In this document: piece after piece, positions 60,584 through 64,000 of the stretch
Layout of the letters: the number at the start of each line of letters is the position of its first letter
Position numbering within the stretch: the stretch's first letter is position 1
NCBI GenBank assembly: GCA_963728045.1
Contig: CAVSIE010000004.1
Coordinates: 186,001 to 250,000, forward strand
Source: VRUE01 sp963728045
GTDB lineage: Bacteria; Actinomycetota; Thermoleophilia; Solirubrobacterales; 70-9
Direction of reading: 5' to 3'
Length of the DNA stretch: 64,000 nt
Notes under the pieces: model-generated
Databases searched by the model: none
The model's input: only the letters and a program-made list of their open reading frames with translations
Told to the model about the DNA's origin: nothing
Program-made: the position numbers and the translations under genes

Positions 60584-61459
60584 CTAGGCCGCTTCGCGCT
60601 GCGCGGGCTCGTCCTCGAGCCCCGGCTCGCTGTGGGCGGCGCGGTCCTCGTAGGCGCGGCGGGCGCCGTGGTCGACCTCGGTCATCAGCTTGTCGATCTT
60701 CATCAGCCGCCCGATCGCCTCGCGGACGCCTCGTGGCAGCAGCGCGACGAACTTGAAGAGGGCTCCGTTGGCGCGCGGCACCCAGACGTCGAAGCGCGGT
60801 ACTTCGAGCGCGTCGACGATCTCGTTGGCGACGTCCTCGGCCTCGACCGGTTTGATCAGGCGCTGGCCGACCCCGGCGGTCAGCTCGGTGTTGACGACAG
60901 TCGGCATCACGCAGGCGACCTCGACGCCGCTGCCGCGCAGCTCGGCGCGAACCGCCTCGCTCAAGCCGACCACGGCGTGCTTGGTCGCCGAGTAGGTGGC
61001 GATGCCGGGAACGCCGCCCTTGCCCGCCTGCGAGGCGAGGTTGACGATGTGCCCACTGCCGCGCGGCTGCATCCGCTCGATCGCCAGCTGGGCGCCGGTG
61101 ATCACTCCGTGCAGGTTGATGTCGACCTGGCGGCGGACCGAGTCCTCGCCCTCCTCGACGAACGGGGTCACCGGCATGATCCCGGCGTTGTTGATCACCA
61201 CGTCGAGCGGGCCGAGCTGACGCTCGGCCTCGTCGAGGAAGGAGACGAAGGATGCGCGATCGGTGACATCGAGCTCGAGCGCGACGGTGCCGCCCCCGAG
61301 CTGCTCGGCCGTCTGCTCGGCCAGCGCCAGGTCGAGGTCGCCGATCGCGACCCGGCAGCCCTTGCGGACCAGTGCCGTCGCGGTGGCCTTGCCGATCCCG
61401 CGCGCGCCGCCCGTGATCGCCACCACCTTGCCGCTCAGTGCCTGTCGCTGCTTCGCCAT
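60584..61459 (-). CDS. Short-chain dehydrogenase/reductase
   Basis: 291 residues. Cofactor motif AITGGARGIGKATA, NNAGIMPVTPF, Ser in NLASQAGKGG and the catalytic YSATKHAVVG. A C-terminal extension of about 60 residues (basic, then acidic) follows the fold. It starts after a strong AGGAGGAGGG site, an exception to the leaderless pattern in this window. The neighbouring thiolase suggests lipid or sterol metabolism. Confidence 0.9.
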   Translation of the reverse strand: MAKQRQALSGKVVAITGGARGIGKATATALVRKGCRVAIGDLDLALAEQTAEQLGGGTVALELDVTDRASFVSFLDEAERQLGPLDVVINNAGIMPVTPFVEEGEDSVRRQVDINLHGVITGAQLAIERMQPRGSGHIVNLASQAGKGGVPGIATYSATKHAVVGLSEAVRAELRGSGVEVACVMPTVVNTELTAGVGQRLIKPVEAEDVANEIVDALEVPRFDVWVPRANGALFKFVALLPRGVREAIGRLMKIDKLMTEVDHGARRAYEDRAAHSEPGLEDEPAQREAA

Positions 61460-61484
61460 CGTGCCCTCCTCCTGCGGCCGTCGC

Positions 61485-62681
61485 TCAGGCGGCGGCCGGC
61501 TTGTAGACGGTGACCACGGCGGCGCCGCCGAGGCCGATGTTGTGCTGCAGGGCGGTCTTCGCGCCCTCGACCTGCCGCTTGTCGGCTTCGCCGCGCAGCT
61601 GCCAGGTCAGCTCCGAGCACTGCGCCAGGCCGGTCGCGCCCAGCGGGTGGCCCTTGGAGATCAGTCCCCCAGAGGGGTTGACGACGACCTTGCCGCCGTA
61701 AGTCGTTGCCTCTTCCTCGACCAGCTTGTGGCCCTCGCCCTCAGCCGCGAAGCCGAGCGCTTCGTAGGTGATGAGCTCGTTGGCGCTGAAGCAGTCGTGG
61801 AGCTCGCAGACGTCGACTTCCTCGGCTGCGACGCCTGCCTCCTCATAGGCTTCCTCGGCCGCCTGCTTCGACATGTCGGAGCCGACGATCTTCATGCAGT
61901 CGGTGTCGTCGGCGAAGGTCGAGGAGAGGTCGGTGACCATCGCCTGACCGGCGATCTCGACTGCCTGGCCCCAGAGGCCGTGCTCCTCGACGTAGCGCTC
62001 CGAAGCGACGATCGCGCAGGCGGAGCCGTCGGAGGTCGGCGAGCACTGCAGCTTGGTCAGCGGGTCGTGGATCATCTTCGCCGCCTTGATGTCCTCGATC
62101 GTGTACTCGTCCTGGAACTGGGCGTAGGGATTGTTGACCGAGTGCTTGTGGTTCTTCCAGCCGATCCAGGCGTAGTGGTCGGGGTTCGAGCCGTACTTCT
62201 CCATGTGGTCGCGCCCGGCGTTGCCGAACATCTGTGGCGCCGGCGGCGACTGCTCGGGGTCGCGGATCTCGAACATCCGCATCGCGTGCTTGTCGAGCGC
62301 ATTGGTGCGGTCGGTGTACTTGACGCCGAGTGAGCCCGGCTCCATCTTCTCGAAGCCGAGCGCGAGCGCGCACTCGGCGATGCCGCCTTTGACCGCCTGG
62401 CGGGCCAGGAACAGCGCCGAGGAGCCGGTGGAGCAGTTGTTGTTGACGTTGACCACCGGGATCCCGGTAAGGCCGAGCTGGTAGAGCGCCCGCTGGCCGT
62501 AGGTCGAGTCGCCGTAGCAGTAGCCGGCGTAGGCCTGCTCGACGTCCTCGTAAGGAATGCCGGCGTCGGAGAGCGCCTTCTCCCCCGCCTCCTTGGCCCA
62601 GTCCGGGTAGTCGTCCTCCTTGGTGCCGGGCTTCTCGAATTTGGTCATCCCGACCCCGATCACGAACGTGCGGTTGCTCAA
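61485..62681 (-). CDS. Thiolase-fold lipid-transfer protein (SCP-x thiolase type)
   Basis: 398 residues, TTG start with AGGAG upstream. Nucleophile Cys in NVNNNCSTGSSAL, ELHDCFSANELI, SKGHPLGATGLAQCSEL and LQHNIGLGGAAVV. This is the SCP-x thiolase group, acting on branched or sterol side-chain acyl-CoAs, common in actinobacteria. It is 25 bp from the SDR gene and likely cotranscribed. Confidence 0.92.
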   Translation of the reverse strand: MSNRTFVIGVGMTKFEKPGTKEDDYPDWAKEAGEKALSDAGIPYEDVEQAYAGYCYGDSTYGQRALYQLGLTGIPVVNVNNNCSTGSSALFLARQAVKGGIAECALALGFEKMEPGSLGVKYTDRTNALDKHAMRMFEIRDPEQSPPAPQMFGNAGRDHMEKYGSNPDHYAWIGWKNHKHSVNNPYAQFQDEYTIEDIKAAKMIHDPLTKLQCSPTSDGSACAIVASERYVEEHGLWGQAVEIAGQAMVTDLSSTFADDTDCMKIVGSDMSKQAAEEAYEEAGVAAEEVDVCELHDCFSANELITYEALGFAAEGEGHKLVEEEATTYGGKVVVNPSGGLISKGHPLGATGLAQCSELTWQLRGEADKRQVEGAKTALQHNIGLGGAAVVTVYKPAAA

Positions 62682-62806
62682 GTCTCTGCTCCTGTGGTCT
62701 CGCCGCGTGCGCGCGGCGGTTTGGCTGGCTAGCCAGGAATGTACCGGTTGCGGTCCTCCTCCGCCGAAGGCGTCACAGCGAACGCGCGAAGTACCCTGGA
62801 AGGGCC

Positions 62807-63568
62807 GTGTTCTTCGCCGAGATCAGCACCGACCCGGCCGCCGGGGTGGGGATCTTTGCCGCGCTGGCTGCCGGCATTGTCTCCTTCCTCTCCCCCTGCG
62901 TGCTGCCGCTCGTCCCGGGCTACCTCTCGGCCGTCAGCGGTGTCTCCGCGAGCGAGCTGGAGAGCGCCGGCTGGCGCCGGGTCCTGGGGCCGAGCCTGCT
63001 CTTTGTCGCCAGCTTCTCGACGATCTTCATCCTGCTCGGGCTGACCGCGACCGGGCTCGGCTCGACCCTCAATGAGCACGAGGAGCTCTTGAGCAAGATC
63101 GCCGCGGCTTTGATCATCGCGATGGGCGTCCTCTTCGTCGCCTCGCTCTTCATCGTGCGGCTGAACCGCGAGTGGCACGTCGAAGCGCTGCTCGACCGCG
63201 CCGGCAAGGGCGGCCCGATCGTCGCCGGCGCCGCCTTCGCTATCGCCTGGACACCCTGTATCGGCCCCACCCTGGGAGCGATCCTCGGCGCTGCCGCGCT
63301 TACCGACTCCGCCGCCCGCGGCGCCTTCCTGCTCGCCGTCTACTCGGCGGGCCTGGCGATCCCCTTCTTGCTCACCGCCGTCGCCTTTTCTCGCATGACC
63401 ACCGCCTTCGCCGTGGTCAAGCGCCACTACCAGCTGATCGTCGCCACCGGGGGCCTGATCCTGATCGCGATGGGCGTCCTGATCTGGACCGACCAGCTGA
63501 CCCAGCTCAACAGCGAAGCCCAGAGCTGGCTTTCCGGGCTGGGACTGGACTTCTGGAGCGACGTCTAG
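62807..63568 (+). CDS. ccdA: Cytochrome c biogenesis / thiol-disulfide transporter CcdA
   Basis: 253 residues, GTG start, six predicted membrane helices. The two redox Cys are in SFLSPCVLPLVPGYLS and AWTPCIGPTLGAIL. It carries electrons from cytoplasmic thioredoxin across the membrane for cytochrome c maturation or disulfide reduction. No ccs/res genes are in the window. TACCCT (62792-62797) ends 9 nt before GTG. The stop overlaps that of the convergent gene (CTAG). Confidence 0.93.
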   Translation: MFFAEISTDPAAGVGIFAALAAGIVSFLSPCVLPLVPGYLSAVSGVSASELESAGWRRVLGPSLLFVASFSTIFILLGLTATGLGSTLNEHEELLSKIAAALIIAMGVLFVASLFIVRLNREWHVEALLDRAGKGGPIVAGAAFAIAWTPCIGPTLGAILGAAALTDSAARGAFLLAVYSAGLAIPFLLTAVAFSRMTTAFAVVKRHYQLIVATGGLILIAMGVLIWTDQLTQLNSEAQSWLSGLGLDFWSDV

Positions 63569-63843
63569 TTGTTGACTGGCGCGACGGTCTGAAGCTCCTG
63601 GCCGACCGCCTCGACCTCCTCGAGGCCGGCGCCGTCCACGTCGCGCGAGCAGACGATGCGGAAGCGACCCGTCCCAATCTCGGCGTCGGGCACGACCGGC
63701 AGGCCGCGGATCTCGTCCCAGCCCAGCCGCTCGACCTCGAACGGGTTCATCCGCACCTCGGCCGCCGGAAACGGGCAGCTCGAGTTGTGCTGGTCGATCG
63801 CCTGCGAGATCGCCTCGAGATTCTTCGCCTCGGGGGAAGCCAC
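63565..63843 (-). CDS. Small soluble protein of unknown function
   Basis: 92 residues, GTG start. Contains NPFEVERLGWDEIRGLPVV and FRIVCSRDVDG, with two Cys. I do not recognise the family; nothing suggests membrane or DNA binding. TAGACT (63851-63856, minus strand) ends 7 nt before the start, which supports it as a real gene. Confidence 0.65.
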   Translation of the reverse strand: MASPEAKNLEAISQAIDQHNSSCPFPAAEVRMNPFEVERLGWDEIRGLPVVPDAEIGTGRFRIVCSRDVDGAGLEEVEAVGQELQTVAPVNN

Positions 63844-63875
63844 GACTGGAAGTCTAAGAGCGAGGAGCCGGGGGG

Positions 63876-64000
63876 CTACAGAGTGCCGCCGGGGTCGTAC
63901 GCCTCACCGGGGGTTGCGCCTAGGGCGAGGAGTCGGAGGCCGTCGGGGCCGGGGGTGATCTTGCGGACCACGTCGGGGGCGATGCGGGCGATGTGATCCT
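63876..64000 (-). CDS. C-terminal fragment of a possible cupin-type protein (5' end outside window)
   Basis: The minus-strand frame is open from the window edge to TAG at 63876-63878, 41 codons: it reads DHIARIAPDVVRKITPGPD, then GLRLLALGATPGEAYDP. The PGPDGLRLLALGATPG pattern is common at the end of small cupin-domain proteins. Too short for certainty. Confidence 0.5.
   Translation of the reverse strand, partial: DHIARIAPDVVRKITPGPDGLRLLALGATPGEAYDPGGTL

Overview
The window is a gene-dense, high-GC stretch of a bacterial chromosome, almost certainly from an actinobacterium of the class Thermoleophilia (Solirubrobacterales or relatives). The evidence is the actinobacterial block carA-carB-mihF-gmk-rpoZ-coaBC with an actinobacterial-type integration host factor, a MurT/GatD pair, and a secreted RTX-type protein ending in an Arg/Pro-rich beta-sandwich of a kind I associate with Solirubrobacterales. 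The taxonomic call is inference. There is no plasmid, phage, CRISPR or insertion sequence.

Layout. 1-4200: the end of a patatin-like lipase, a CDP-sugar pair (RfbF-like and RfbG-like), an SRAP protein and a secreted protein. 4227-5835: tRNA-Arg(CCG), an AT-richer PD-(D/E)XK endonuclease-like gene behind a LexA-box-like site, and tRNase Z. 5836-13300: pyrimidine operon pyrR-pyrB-pyrC-carA-carB, preceded by two tandem PyrR-type RNA hairpins. 13359-30391: information-processing and metabolic genes on the plus strand (mihF, gmk, rpoZ, coaBC, a short rimP, nusA, infB, rbfA, nrnA, truB, ribF, rpsO, pnp, M16 peptidase, dapB, dapA, rnj). 30405-32716: a two-component system on the minus strand. 32739-43433: ftsK, rodZ-like, cinA, thpR, recA, miaB, miaA, a dapF homologue and a LL-DAP-type aminotransferase. 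43458-46272: cupredoxin-like lipoprotein, MBL hydrolase, epimerase. 46335-50334: hflX, dut, RTX-like protein. 50368-54751: a minus-strand cluster gatD-methyltransferase-murT-lipid kinase-methyltransferase. 54799-63568: cyclophilin, peroxiredoxin, VKOR-DsbA, CcdA and lipid-metabolism genes.

What stands out. (1) Two copies of a structured intergenic element (15809-15901 and 47671-47761) share 29 invariant core bases and an identical helix plan, while the helices themselves differ with compensatory changes. This is the best candidate for an undescribed RNA or repeat family. (2) A different ~120-bp palindrome-ended element occurs as a head-to-head pair between ribF and rpsO (22954-23210). (3) A whole regulatory unit (-10 box, PyrR-type hairpin sequestering the ribosome-binding site, start codon) is duplicated before pyrR, and the first copy drives a 22-residue hydrophobic peptide. 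(4) The DapF homologue lacks both catalytic cysteines. (5) About 27 genes carry a TAnnnT hexamer ending 6-10 nt before their start codon, which points to widespread leaderless transcription. In four cases the upstream gene's TAG stop forms the start of that hexamer. (6) The rimP-nusA-infB operon is remodelled: RimP lacks its second domain, NusA has gained a Cys3His module, and ylxR is absent.
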